Assembly: GCF_008107625.1 (NCBI RefSeq)
Contig: NZ_SDKK01000005.1
Coordinates: forward strand, 106,324-170,323
DNA: 64,000 bases
Direction of reading: 5' to 3'
Source of the DNA: Zoogloea oleivorans
Lineage (GTDB): Bacteria; Pseudomonadota; Gammaproteobacteria; Burkholderiales; Rhodocyclaceae
Below are positions 24,651 through 34,971 of this stretch, piece by piece. The notes below the pieces were generated by a model. It worked only from the letters and a program-made list of their open reading frames with translations, did no database searches and had not been told where the DNA came from. The position numbers and the translations under genes were made by a program. Position 1 is the first letter of the stretch, and every line of letters begins with the position of its first letter.

Positions 24651-26834
24651 ATGAAATTCAGTTCGATACAGCACCGGATTTCTGCGGTGGCGGGGGCGTG
24701 TTTGGTGGGTGCGGTGGTGTCCACCGTCGGCTACGGCGTCTATTCGGCCCGGGATACCCAGGATTTGGTCAGCACCCGGGTGAGCGGGCAGGTGAAGGAC
24801 AGTACCCTGGCGAGCCTGAAGGGTGTGGCCGGCACCCAGGCCGGCACCATCCAGGCGAAATTCGACGTGGCCCTCGACGCCGCCCGCACCATGGCGCATG
24901 TCTTCGAACTGGGCAAGCAGGACAACGGGCTGACCCTTGGCCGCAACCAGATCAATGCGGTCCTGCTCAATGTGCTCAAGCACAACCCCGATTTCAACGG
25001 CACCTATTCCTGCTGGGAGCCCAATGCCCTCGACGGGCGGGACGACCAGTTCCGTACCGGGCGCGATGGCAACAACGAAAAGCATGGCCGTTTCACCCCC
25101 TACTGGAACCGGGACGCGAAGGGCAATATCGCCGTTCAGCCGCTGGTGGAATACGACACCATGGACAAGCATCCCAATGGGGTGCTGAAGGGCGGCTGGT
25201 ACATCGGCCCGCGGGATACCCAGACCGAGAGCGTGCTCGATCCCTTCCCCTACATCGTGCAGGGCAAGCAGGTGTGGCTTACCACCCTGTCGGTGCCCAT
25301 TGTGGTGAACGGCAAGTTCATGGGTGTGGCGGGGACCGACTACAACCTGGATTTTGTCCAGGAGCTGTCCCAGCATGCCGACCGTGGATTGTTCGATGGC
25401 AAGGGCGAGGTGGTGATCATCAGCAACATGGGTCTGATCGTTGCCGACAGCGAGAAGCCCGATCTCATCGGCAAGCATTTCCAGGAGGTGATGCCGGGCG
25501 AGGGCTGGAAGACGGTGCTGGCCGATATCCAGGCCGGCAAGTCGGTGTCTTCGGTGGATGAGCGCACCGGCATCATCACGGCCCTGGCGCCGATCCAGCT
25601 GGGCCGCACGGGCAAGCCCTGGTCGGTCATGATCAAGGTCAGCAAGGATGTGGTGCTCGCCGACGCCTACGCGCTGGACAAGGATCTGTCGAGCCGTGCC
25701 AGTACGTCGGCCTGGTGGCAGGTGGCGGTCGGGCTGCTGGTGGCGCTGGGGGGCACGAGCTTCCTGTGGTTTGCCGCCGGTTCCCTGAGCCGGCCGATCC
25801 GCGAGGCGGAGGTGCTGGCCAACACGATCCGGCTGGGCGATTTTTCGAGCCGCATCGATCACCACACCGACGACGAAGTGGGCCGCCTGGCGGTGGCCCT
25901 CAACGATATGGCGGCCCGTTTGCAGGCCCGGGCCGAGATTGCCGAACGTATTTCCCAGGGTGATCTGAACATCGAGATCGAACTGGCGTCGAGCAACGAT
26001 CAGCTCGGCTCGGCCCTGCAGCGCATGCTCGACAACCTGAACGACATGGTTTGCCAACTGCAGGGCGGGGCGCGGGAGATTACCGCCAGCGCCGAGCAGG
26101 TTTCCGAGCTGAGCCAGGGCTTGTCGGCGGGGGCGGCGGCGTCGGCCTCGTCGGTCACCGAGATCGGCAGTGCGGTGCAGCAGATGACCGCCAACACCCA
26201 CCAGAATGCGCACAACGCGGGTCAGGCAGACAGCCTGTCCAAGTCTGCCCAGGCGGTGGCCGTGAGCGCCAGCAGCCACATGAGCGAGATGGTTCGGGCC
26301 ATGGGTGAGATCGAGCAGGCCGGTACCCGCATTACGGAAATCATCCGGGTTATCGACGAGATCACCGAGCAGACCAATCTGCTGGCACTGAATGCCGCCA
26401 TTGAGGCGGCCCGCGCCGGTGAGCAGGGTCGCGGCTTTGCCGTCGTGGCCGACGAAGTGCGCAATCTGGCCAATCGCAGTGCCGAAGCGGCGCGCAAGGC
26501 CGCCGGCATGATCGCCGGGTCGGCCGACAAAACCCGTCAGGGCGCCACCATTGCGGCCACAACCTCTGCGGCTTTGGGCGAAATCCTGAGTTCCTCGGCA
26601 AAGGTGTCCACCCTGCTTTCGGAAATCGCGCGGGCCTCCCAGGAGCAGGCGTCCGGCTTCTCCGAAGTGGCGGCGGGTCTCGGTCAGATCGATGGGGTGA
26701 CCAACCGCAATAGCGGCGACGCCGAAGTGTGCGCCAGTGCCTCGGTGATATTGCGGGAACAGGCGGCCAACCTCGTCAGTCTGGTCGGCCGATTCCGCGT
26801 CCGTCCGGGGGCATCGGCGGGGCGCAGAACATAA
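24651..26834 (+). CDS. Methyl-accepting chemotaxis protein with Cache sensor
   Basis: A 727-residue transmembrane chemoreceptor. An N-terminal helix ([21 protein letters not shown]) is followed by a periplasmic double-Cache domain (about residues 35-350, with [20 protein letters not shown] and [20 protein letters not shown]), a second helix (about 352-380), HAMP (about 381-435), and the cytoplasmic coiled coil with the CheA/CheW contact tip [20 protein letters not shown]. No C-terminal CheR/CheB pentapeptide (NWETF type) is present. The ligand is unknown. The position between nap and nor suggests taxis to nitrogen oxides or energy status, but this is inference. Confidence 0.93.
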   Translation: MKFSSIQHRISAVAGACLVGAVVSTVGYGVYSARDTQDLVSTRVSGQVKDSTLASLKGVAGTQAGTIQAKFDVALDAARTMAHVFELGKQDNGLTLGRNQINAVLLNVLKHNPDFNGTYSCWEPNALDGRDDQFRTGRDGNNEKHGRFTPYWNRDAKGNIAVQPLVEYDTMDKHPNGVLKGGWYIGPRDTQTESVLDPFPYIVQGKQVWLTTLSVPIVVNGKFMGVAGTDYNLDFVQELSQHADRGLFDGKGEVVIISNMGLIVADSEKPDLIGKHFQEVMPGEGWKTVLADIQAGKSVSSVDERTGIITALAPIQLGRTGKPWSVMIKVSKDVVLADAYALDKDLSSRASTSAWWQVAVGLLVALGGTSFLWFAAGSLSRPIREAEVLANTIRLGDFSSRIDHHTDDEVGRLAVALNDMAARLQARAEIAERISQGDLNIEIELASSNDQLGSALQRMLDNLNDMVCQLQGGAREITASAEQVSELSQGLSAGAAASASSVTEIGSAVQQMTANTHQNAHNAGQADSLSKSAQAVAVSASSHMSEMVRAMGEIEQAGTRITEIIRVIDEITEQTNLLALNAAIEAARAGEQGRGFAVVADEVRNLANRSAEAARKAAGMIAGSADKTRQGATIAATTSAALGEILSSSAKVSTLLSEIARASQEQASGFSEVAAGLGQIDGVTNRNSGDAEVCASASVILREQAANLVSLVGRFRVRPGASAGRRT

Positions 26835-26932
26835 AGCGCTTTTGTGCGTTTGTTTCACTGCGGAGTCTGGTGTTTTTAAAGGAGTAAAATCAGCCCTTCA
26901 ATTGGCCTCTCGGTTAAGGAATTACGGCCTTT

Positions 26933-28957
26933 ATGGTTTCCCTTCAGAACGGTGACGAATTTCGCACGTCATTACATCGGGCAATCCTGAACGGTGTGCC
27001 GGACGGCATTCTGGTGGTGGACCAGGCCGGCATGCTCGTCTCGGTCAATGAACAGTTTTTCAGGGTCTGGGGGCTGCCCGCGCCCGCCTGCCCCCTGGAA
27101 GCGCTGCTGCATACCTCCGACACGCCAATCCTTGAGCAGGTCTTGGCCCGGGTGGCATTCCCGAAGGCATTCCTCGAGCGGGTGCAGGATTTGTACGCCG
27201 ATCCTGCCCGGGAGGATGTCAGCGAGATTCCGCTGAAGGACGGGCGCACCCTGGAGCGCCACTCGCGCGTCCTGCACAGTAGCGATGGTCAGTACCTGGG
27301 GCGCGCCTGGTACTTCCGCGACATCAGTGACATCGTCAATTCGAGGCTGGCCCTGGAAGACAGCGAGAAGCGCTATCGCACGGCCTTCCAGACCACGCTC
27401 GATGCGCTTGCCATCACGACCCTGGAGGGCGGGGTTTACGTTGAAGTCAATCAGGCTTTCCTTGAGATCACGCGCTATGCGCGAGACGAGATCATCGGCC
27501 GCAGTTCCCTTGAACTTGGCATATGGGCCGACCCGGCCGACCGCCAGAACTTCAGTGAAAGGCTGCGCAACGAACAGTCTCGCCTGAAAATCGAAGCCCG
27601 TTTTCGCAAGAAGGACGGCGAGATTTTCTGGGGCGTGTTCTCCGTTTCGCCCATGGAGCTGAATGGCGTTCCGTGCCTGTTGTCGATCACCCGCGACGTG
27701 ACGCAGAACAAGGCCGCCCAGGATGAGCTGGCCCGCCACCGCGACCGCCTCGAGCAACTGGTCGAGGCGCGCACCGCCGAGCTGTCCCGTGCCAAGGAGG
27801 CGGCCGAGGCGGCGAGTGTGGCGAAGAGTGCCTTTCTGGCCAATATGAGCCACGAGATCCGGACGCCGCTGAATGCCATTACCGGGATGGCCTATCTGAT
27901 TCGTCGTGGCGGATTGACGTCCAGGCAGGCCGAGCAGCTCCACAAGCTCGAAGGGGCGGGCGAACACCTCCTGAACATCATCAATGCCATTCTGGAGCTT
28001 TCCAAGATCGAAGCCGGGAAGCTCGTGCTGGCGGAGTCGGTGATTCGGGTGGAGAGCATCCTGGATAATGTGGTGTCGATGCTGCAGTCCCGTGCCCTGG
28101 CCAAGGGCCTGCGTCTGAGGGCGGAAGCCGACGCTGTGCCACCCAACCTGCTTGGCGACGCCACCGCGTTGCAGCAGGCCCTGCTCAACTATGCGGCGAA
28201 TGCGGTCAAGTTCACCGACGCGGGCAGCGTCACGCTGCGGGTCAGGCTGGTGGACGTGGATGCCGGCAGTGCCGTGCTGCGTTTCGAGGTGCAGGATAGC
28301 GGCATCGGCATTCCGGAAGATGCGCTACCGCGACTCTTCGCGGCTTTCGAGCAAGCCGACAACACGATGACCCGCAGGTACGGCGGAACCGGTCTGGGGC
28401 TGGCGATCACGCGCAAGCTGGCCGAGCGGATGGGAGGGGCGGCGGGCGCCAGCAGCACGCTCGGGCAGGGCAGCACCTTCTGGTTTACCGTTCGACTCAA
28501 AAGCGGTCTGGCGTCAGGCCTGGCGGTACCGGTGCGGACTTCGGTCAGTGCCGAAGACATCCTCGTCCGCGACTATCCGGGGCGGCGTTTTCTGCTGGTC
28601 GAGGATGAACCCATCAATCGGGAGATCGCCTCGATGATGCTGATGGATGTCGGGCAGGTGGTCGATACCGCCGAGGATGGTGTCCAGGCGCTTGAGCGGG
28701 TGCGTCAGCACGCCTACGACCTGATCCTGATGGACATGCAGATGCCGACGATGGACGGGCTGGAGGCGGCCCGGCGCATCCGCGCGCTTGCCGATCGCAA
28801 GGACATACCCATCATCGCGATGACGGCCAATGCCTTTGCCGAGGACAAGGCGCGCTGCCTGGAGGCCGGCATGGATGACTTCATCGCCAAGCCCGTCGAT
28901 ACCGACGTGCTGTTCGCCACGGTGCTGCACTGGCTGCAAAAAGGCGCGCCCGACTGA
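26933..28957 (+). CDS. Cytoplasmic PAS-PAS hybrid sensor histidine kinase
   Basis: A 674-residue hybrid kinase without membrane segments. Two PAS domains (about residues 12-125 and 150-275) precede HisKA with phospho-acceptor His307 in [17 protein letters not shown], an HATPase domain (N box near 415; G boxes [15 protein letters not shown] and [10 protein letters not shown]), and a C-terminal receiver with Asp601 in [12 protein letters not shown]. No output domain follows, so it should signal to another protein. The ATG 26933 has only a distant AAGGA. It lies between the chemoreceptor gene and norCB; a link to nitrogen-oxide control is plausible but unproven. Confidence 0.92.
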   Translation: MVSLQNGDEFRTSLHRAILNGVPDGILVVDQAGMLVSVNEQFFRVWGLPAPACPLEALLHTSDTPILEQVLARVAFPKAFLERVQDLYADPAREDVSEIPLKDGRTLERHSRVLHSSDGQYLGRAWYFRDISDIVNSRLALEDSEKRYRTAFQTTLDALAITTLEGGVYVEVNQAFLEITRYARDEIIGRSSLELGIWADPADRQNFSERLRNEQSRLKIEARFRKKDGEIFWGVFSVSPMELNGVPCLLSITRDVTQNKAAQDELARHRDRLEQLVEARTAELSRAKEAAEAASVAKSAFLANMSHEIRTPLNAITGMAYLIRRGGLTSRQAEQLHKLEGAGEHLLNIINAILELSKIEAGKLVLAESVIRVESILDNVVSMLQSRALAKGLRLRAEADAVPPNLLGDATALQQALLNYAANAVKFTDAGSVTLRVRLVDVDAGSAVLRFEVQDSGIGIPEDALPRLFAAFEQADNTMTRRYGGTGLGLAITRKLAERMGGAAGASSTLGQGSTFWFTVRLKSGLASGLAVPVRTSVSAEDILVRDYPGRRFLLVEDEPINREIASMMLMDVGQVVDTAEDGVQALERVRQHAYDLILMDMQMPTMDGLEAARRIRALADRKDIPIIAMTANAFAEDKARCLEAGMDDFIAKPVDTDVLFATVLHWLQKGAPD

Positions 28958-29017
28958 GGGGCGCGATCCGGGCCGTCAGCACGTCCGGATATGCCGTTGC
29001 AAGCCCTGAACCTGCCA

Positions 29018-29035
29018 CCTTGACCCCAGTCAAGG
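29018..29035 (+). promoter_or_regulatory. FNR/NNR/DNR-type box upstream of norCB
   Basis: CCTTGAC-CCCA-GTCAAGG is a perfect dyad whose core TTGAC-N4-GTCAA fits the CRP/FNR-superfamily site used by NO-responsive DNR/NNR regulators. Its centre lies about 80 nt before the norC ATG, so a site at -41.5 would place the start of transcription near 29068, leaving a leader of about 39 nt. Which regulator binds is not shown. Confidence 0.75.
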
Positions 29036-29106
29036 ACTCGGCCCCTGCCAATCCGGAACATCCGCTCCAAGCTGCGCCGTGCAGCGATGCCATCCAGGGA
29101 GGTTCC

Positions 29107-29532
29107 ATGAGCGGGACATTCACCAAATCCATGGCGCGAAACATCTTCTTCGGGGGCACCGTCTTTTTTGCGCTCCTGTTTCTCGCGCTGACCTTCGATT
29201 CAATGCAAGCCATCCCCAAGCGGGATAACCACGCCAACCTTACGCCGTCCGTCGTCGCAGGGAAAAAGGTGTGGGAGACCAACAATTGCATCGGTTGCCA
29301 TACGTTGATGGGCGAGGGGGCTTACTTTGCACCCGAACTCGGCAACGTTTACAAGCGCCGTGGCCCCGAGTTCATCAAGGCGTGGATCCAGTCCCAGCCC
29401 ACCGGTGCACCCGGACGTCGTCAGATGCCCAACTTCCACCTTACGGAAACGCAGCTCAACGACCTCGTTGAATTCCTGAAGTACAGCTCGGAAATCAACA
29501 CCGCCAACTGGCCGCCGAACATCGAAGGCTGA
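29107..29532 (+). CDS. norC: Nitric oxide reductase cytochrome c subunit
   Basis: A 141-residue membrane-anchored monoheme cytochrome c. One N-terminal helix (FFGGTVFFALLFLALTF) is followed by C61-I-G-C64-H65 and a distal Met in RRQMPNFHLT. It delivers electrons to NorB. The ATG 29107 follows AGGGAGG; the frame is open upstream to 29020 but that part would cover the regulatory box. NorB starts 27 nt downstream. The length is typical of cNOR NorC. Confidence 0.95.
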   Translation: MSGTFTKSMARNIFFGGTVFFALLFLALTFDSMQAIPKRDNHANLTPSVVAGKKVWETNNCIGCHTLMGEGAYFAPELGNVYKRRGPEFIKAWIQSQPTGAPGRRQMPNFHLTETQLNDLVEFLKYSSEINTANWPPNIEG

Positions 29533-29544
29533 TTGCCGATCTGA

Positions 29545-30939
<1,395 letters not shown>

Positions 30940-30966
30940 TCTTCCCGCGAAGTCTTGAGTCGTACC

Positions 30967-30994
30967 GAAAAACCCGGCTGTTGCCGGGTTTTTC
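30967..30994 (+). terminator. Rho-independent terminator after norB
   Basis: AAAAACCCGGC-tgtt-GCCGGGTTTTT, 28 nt after the norB stop. The A/T flanks make it usable in both directions, but only the plus-strand norCB transcript approaches it directly. Confidence 0.9.
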
Positions 30995-31182
30995 GCATCT
31001 GGCAGTGGCCCCCAGGCGCACCAGTACGGTGCCATATGCCAGAGTCGTGGGCTGTTGCTGGGCACGGGGTGGGCCTGCGAAGCGGTTTTTAACGGAATTT
31101 TGCCCGGCACGGGATTTGCTGCAGGTGCACATCCGCTCTTCAGGAGCGGCGCATCCTGTCAAACCGCAAACCGGGAGTCTGT

Positions 31183-31494
31183 ATGGAATCCGATTCAGTC
31201 ATCTACGGCCTGCTTGGGCGCATTCACCTGCTGATGCGACGAGTCGGCAACCGCATCACCGATGTGGAATACATGCGGGTCAACAAGGATTACGCCCGCG
31301 AGATCGTGCGTATCGCACTGGCCACCGATAATGGGGAACTGGCCGAACTGTGCGGCCGGCTGCGTGTGGCCATGGAACTGGATGCCGCGCCGGAGGTGGA
31401 GGTGAAGTCCGGCCCGGGGCTGCTCGAGCGCCTGCGGGCCATCCGTCCCCAGGCTACCCACCCGACCGAGCGTTACGTGGGGTCGCTACGCTGA
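31183..31494 (+). CDS. Hypothetical protein next to norCB
   Basis: A 103-residue, probably soluble, helical protein of unknown function. The N-terminal two thirds (SVIYGLLGRIHLLMRRVGNR, EYMRVNKDYAREIVRIALAT) look well ordered with coding-like codon use; there is no signal peptide, membrane helix or metal motif. The ATG follows GGGAG. It lies beyond the norB terminator and its 3' end overlaps the convergent kinase gene by 22 nt. I do not recognise the family. Confidence 0.65.
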   Translation: MESDSVIYGLLGRIHLLMRRVGNRITDVEYMRVNKDYAREIVRIALATDNGELAELCGRLRVAMELDAAPEVEVKSGPGLLERLRAIRPQATHPTERYVGSLR

Positions 31495-32906
31495 ACGGGG
31501 TGGATTGCCAGAGGCAGTTCGTCCGCTGTCAGGGGCTCGACCCAGTCGAGCTGCCTTTTGAGCACCGCCACGGTGGCTTCGGACGCATCGCCCCGGCGTG
31601 CCTCCAGGCGGCGGCATAGTTCGTCGAAGGGCGCCGAACAGGCGAGGATCGCGAAGTCTGCGTTGTGTTGGTCGGCCAGCGTGTGGAAGTTTGCCCGTTC
31701 GCTGTGCTTCAGGAAGGCCGCGTCGATGATTACCGACCAGCCCGCATCGAGCATGAGCCCGGCCACTTCGCCGAGTCGTGCATAAGTGCGCACGGTGGCC
31801 TCCTGCGTGTAGATGCCGCCGGCCAGGTCGGAGCGGCTGCGGGCCAGTGGTGGCAGGCCGTGGAGGCGCTTGCGCTCGACGTCGGCCCGCAGGCGCAGCG
31901 TCGATGCGACGGGGTCCGCCATCAGCAGTTCGCCACTGCAGGTGGTCTTGCCCGAACCGGACAGGCCGTGGGTGATGAGCAGCCGGGGGGCGGGCGGCGT
32001 AGCCAGGCTTTCGGCCAGATCCAGATAGCCGGTGGCCACCTCGGCAGTGCCTGACAGGCCGGCGACCTTGGCGCGCACCATGGCCTTGTACACGGCATAG
32101 AAGCGCAGCACCGGCACGGCGTCGAAGTCACCCGATTCGGCGAGCCATTCGTTGAGCAGCCAGGCGGCCAGGTCGGGCCGGCGGTGGTCGAGCAGATCCA
32201 CGTAGGTGAAGGCCAGCTCGGAGGCGACGTCGATCCAGCGGAAATCCTCGTTGAACTCGATGCAGTCAAAGGGGATGACCTGTCCGTGGAGCAGCACCAG
32301 GTTGCCCAGGTGCAGGTCTCCGTGGCATTCGCGCACCCGGCCGGTGGCCTTGCGGGCTGCCAGATGGCCGCGGATGCGGGTGAACTCGGCCTGCGTCCAT
32401 GTCGCCAGGCGGTCGAGACGCGAAGACTCGGCGGGCAGCAGGGGAAGCAACTCGGTGAAGTTGTCGAGGGCCGGGGCGAGCACCTGCTCCGGTTCGCCGA
32501 AGCGGCTGTCCGCTCCGGCCACGGCGGCGCCGGCATGCAGGGCATGAATGACCTGGGCGAGTTCGGACAAGTGGGCCCGCCTCAGCTGGCCCCGGGCGCA
32601 CACCCGGTCGAGGCGCTGGCTTTCCGGAAAGCGGCGCATCTTGACGGCCCATTCGCCGCTGTTGCCGGCTTCATCCAGGCCCAGGTACAGCTCCGGGGCG
32701 AAGCGCCGGTTGAGGCGCAGCTCTTCCTGGCAAAAGAAATGCCGCTTCTCCTGCGTGCCATAGTCGAGAAAGGGCAGGGTGAGCGGCTTCTTCAGCTTCC
32801 AGGCGCAGCCGTCGGCGAGGAGCAGCCAGGAAATGTGGGTTTCGATGACTTCTGCGCCGAGTTGAGCACGGAACTCTTCCAGCCAGTCGGGAAGGGGGGC
32901 GAACAT
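31473..32906 (-). CDS. Two-domain APH-like phosphotransferase / AAA P-loop kinase
   Basis: A 477-residue fusion. The N-terminal half is aminoglycoside-phosphotransferase/choline-kinase-like, with the catalytic loop CHGDLHLGNLV near residue 205 and the metal-binding IPFDCIEFNE. The C-terminal third is a small P-loop kinase domain with Walker A GLSGSGKTT near residue 325 and VIIDAAFLKHSER. Proteins of this layout are widespread in proteobacteria and uncharacterised. ATG 32906 begins 5 nt after the CdsA-like gene ends, so it closes the lipid cluster. A role in antibiotic resistance is not implied. Confidence 0.85.
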   Translation of the reverse strand: MFAPLPDWLEEFRAQLGAEVIETHISWLLLADGCAWKLKKPLTLPFLDYGTQEKRHFFCQEELRLNRRFAPELYLGLDEAGNSGEWAVKMRRFPESQRLDRVCARGQLRRAHLSELAQVIHALHAGAAVAGADSRFGEPEQVLAPALDNFTELLPLLPAESSRLDRLATWTQAEFTRIRGHLAARKATGRVRECHGDLHLGNLVLLHGQVIPFDCIEFNEDFRWIDVASELAFTYVDLLDHRRPDLAAWLLNEWLAESGDFDAVPVLRFYAVYKAMVRAKVAGLSGTAEVATGYLDLAESLATPPAPRLLITHGLSGSGKTTCSGELLMADPVASTLRLRADVERKRLHGLPPLARSRSDLAGGIYTQEATVRTYARLGEVAGLMLDAGWSVIIDAAFLKHSERANFHTLADQHNADFAILACSAPFDELCRRLEARRGDASEATVAVLKRQLDWVEPLTADELPLAIHPVQRSDPT

Positions 32907-32911
32907 TTGGC

Positions 32912-33856
32912 TCAGGCCACCCACCAGTAACGCACGATGTGAAAGAAGATCGGCGCCGAAAAGCTGATCGAATCGACCCGGTCGAGCATGCCGCCGTGGC
33001 CTTCGATCATGGCGCCCCAGTCCTTCACGCCGCGGTCGCGCTTGATGGCCGACAGCACGAAGCCGCCAAAGAAACCCATCATGTTGATGACCAGCGCGAT
33101 CAGCCCGGCTTCCAGCGGCGAAAACGGGGTGATCCACCACAGGGCGGCGCCGACCGCCGTGGAGGTGAGCACGCCGCCGACCAGGCCTTCGACGGTTTTC
33201 GACGGGGAGATGGCCGGCGATACCTTGTGCTTGCCAAGGAGCTTGCCCCACACGTACTGGAACACATCGCTGGATTGCACGGTGAGCACCAGGAAGACCA
33301 CCAGCAGCGCGTTGCGACCTTCATAACCGGCGATCTGGAGAGTCAGCAGGGCCGGCACGTGGGACAGGCAATACACGCAGATCATCAGCCCCCACTGGAC
33401 TTTGGCGGCACGCTCCAGGAAGCGCGTGGTGTCGGCGCCGAGCGACGAGGAAATCGGCAGCAGCAGGAAGGCATATACCGGGATGAGGATGGAGAACAGG
33501 CCGTACCAGTCGATGGCGATGAGGTAGTACTGCAGCGGCAGAAAGACGAAGAAGCTCCAGATCAGCGCCCGGTGATCGCCGCGCCGGGTGTGGGTGAGGG
33601 ACACGAATTCGCGCAGGCTCTGAAAGGAGATGAAGCCGAAGAGGCCGATGACGCCCCATTTGCCGATCCAGATGGCCCCGCCGATGAGGGCGATCATGGC
33701 CCACCAGGCCTTGATGCGGGCGTTGAGGTTGTCGATGACACCATGCGGCGCGCCCGGCGAAATCCGGTACTTGAGCACCGCGCCGATGGCGCTGAAGACG
33801 GCCAGCAGGCCGAAGATGCCGCCGAAGACGGCGATGAGGTCGTGGGTCAGGTTCAT
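32912..33856 (-). CDS. Phosphatidate cytidylyltransferase-like protein (YnbB/CdsA family)
   Basis: A 314-residue membrane protein with about eight helices. The CdsA signature is readable: SSDVFQYVWGKLLGKHKVSP, SPSKTVEGLVGG and KRDRGVKDWGAMIEGHGGMLDRVDS with the terminal catalytic Asp residues. It should make a CDP-activated lipid from phosphatidic acid and CTP. The neighbours (CDP-alcohol transferase, PAP2-phosphatase fusion, hydrolase-methyltransferase fusion) match the partners of E. coli YnbB, so I see it as the cluster's own CDP-lipid synthase and not the housekeeping CdsA. Confidence 0.88.
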   Translation of the reverse strand: MNLTHDLIAVFGGIFGLLAVFSAIGAVLKYRISPGAPHGVIDNLNARIKAWWAMIALIGGAIWIGKWGVIGLFGFISFQSLREFVSLTHTRRGDHRALIWSFFVFLPLQYYLIAIDWYGLFSILIPVYAFLLLPISSSLGADTTRFLERAAKVQWGLMICVYCLSHVPALLTLQIAGYEGRNALLVVFLVLTVQSSDVFQYVWGKLLGKHKVSPAISPSKTVEGLVGGVLTSTAVGAALWWITPFSPLEAGLIALVINMMGFFGGFVLSAIKRDRGVKDWGAMIEGHGGMLDRVDSISFSAPIFFHIVRYWWVA

Positions 33857-33862
33857 GGCGGA

Positions 33863-34486
33863 TCAGTCTTCGGGGGGAGCGAGATCGAGGAGGGCGCTGC
33901 GGGCGCGGTTCAGGAAGGCGTCGCGGCTTTCGCCGTCGATCAGCGCCAGCGCCGGCCCGAAGGTCAGGGTGCACAGCAGGGGCACCGGGATCAGGCTGCC
34001 CTTGGGCATCACGCGGCCGAGGTTTTCGATCCACACGGGGATGAATTCGGCCTCCGGGTGGGCCTTGACCAGATGGTGGATGCCGCTCTTGAAGGTCTGC
34101 ACGCCATCATTCAGGTTGCGGGTGCCCTCCGGAAAGAGGATCAGCGATTCGCCAGTGGCCAGCGCTGTGCCCATCTGCTCGATGGGGTTGGCGCCGTGGC
34201 GGTCGGGCCGACGGTCGATGGTCACGCCGCGAAAGACCCGGTTGATCAGGAAGCGCCGCAGGCCGGTGGTGAGCCAGTAGTCGGCCCCCGCCACCGGCCG
34301 GGTGCGGTGGCGCAGGTGGGGCGGCAGCGCGGCCCAGATCAGTACGAAATCCCCGTGGCTGCGGTGGTTGGCGAAGTACACGCGGGGGCGGGCGTCCGGT
34401 TCGCTGCCCAGCCACACGGCGCGCACGCCGGTGAGCAGCTTGGCAAATCCGCACAGGCCGGAGGCGATGAGGTGATCGAGGGACAT
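33863..34486 (-). CDS. 1-acyl-glycerol-3-phosphate acyltransferase-like (PlsC family)
   Basis: A 207-residue acyltransferase. FANHRSHGDFVLIW holds H-x4-D, and LFPEGTRNLNDGVQTFKSG is the FPEGTR acceptor motif. The start is ATG 34486 (MSLDHLIASG), overlapping the stop of the upstream 161-residue gene as TGATG; the longer open frame upstream is a shadow. It could make the phosphatidic acid used by the adjacent CdsA-like enzyme. E. coli ynbABCD has no such gene, so this is an addition to the cluster. Confidence 0.85.
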   Translation of the reverse strand: MSLDHLIASGLCGFAKLLTGVRAVWLGSEPDARPRVYFANHRSHGDFVLIWAALPPHLRHRTRPVAGADYWLTTGLRRFLINRVFRGVTIDRRPDRHGANPIEQMGTALATGESLILFPEGTRNLNDGVQTFKSGIHHLVKAHPEAEFIPVWIENLGRVMPKGSLIPVPLLCTLTFGPALALIDGESRDAFLNRARSALLDLAPPED

Positions 34487-34971
34487 CAGGGGCTTCCTGT
34501 GTGGCTCAGGTGCCACAGTATGGCGCCGAGGAGGGCGCTGAACTGGACGGCCAGCGCGATGGATTGATGGCGCAGCAGGCGCAGGGCGCCGCGCACCCGC
34601 TCGGCCAGCGGACGAGGCGGTGTCGGTGTCTCGCTGGTGCCGAAAACGCCCGTCAGGGCGTGATCGAAAGCGACCAGATCTGCTTGCGGATCGGGTGCCC
34701 ACAGGCCTGACCAGCAGGCTGCCCAGTGGGCAAAGAGACGGGCGTCGAGATCGCAGCGGAAGGCGTAGTAACGCTGGACGAGGCCGGCTGTCACGCTGAC
34801 GCCGAGGAGGCCGTGCCCGGTGAGGCCGGTGGTGGCCAGCAGCAGGGTGGCGAGGGCGAGCAGCAGCAGGGCCAGGCTCAGAAGGTCGAGCTGCCGGCCC
34901 TGGCCGAGGGTGGCGGCGGTGAGGGCTGCGGTGGCCGCGTCCTGGCGGGTTTCGGGGGTGTCAGGCGCCAC
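34486..34971 (-). CDS. Hypothetical inner-membrane protein in lipid cluster
   Basis: A 161-residue protein with a strong hydrophobic pair near residues 28-60 (LDLLSLALLLLALATLLLAT and TGHGLLGVSVTAGLV), a loop of about 65 residues and a C-terminal helix (ALAVQFSALLGAILWHL). No family is recognised. Its start overlaps the PAP2-phosphatase gene by 11 nt and its stop overlaps the PlsC-like gene, so it is translationally embedded in the lipid cluster and may be a scaffold or accessory protein. Confidence 0.7.
   Translation of the reverse strand: MAPDTPETRQDAATAALTAATLGQGRQLDLLSLALLLLALATLLLATTGLTGHGLLGVSVTAGLVQRYYAFRCDLDARLFAHWAACWSGLWAPDPQADLVAFDHALTGVFGTSETPTPPRPLAERVRGALRLLRHQSIALAVQFSALLGAILWHLSHTGSP

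Noticed and set aside
31473-32906. Aminoglycoside resistance gene
   Set aside because: The N-terminal fold is APH-like, but the fused P-loop domain and the lipid-cluster context match an uncharacterised housekeeping family.
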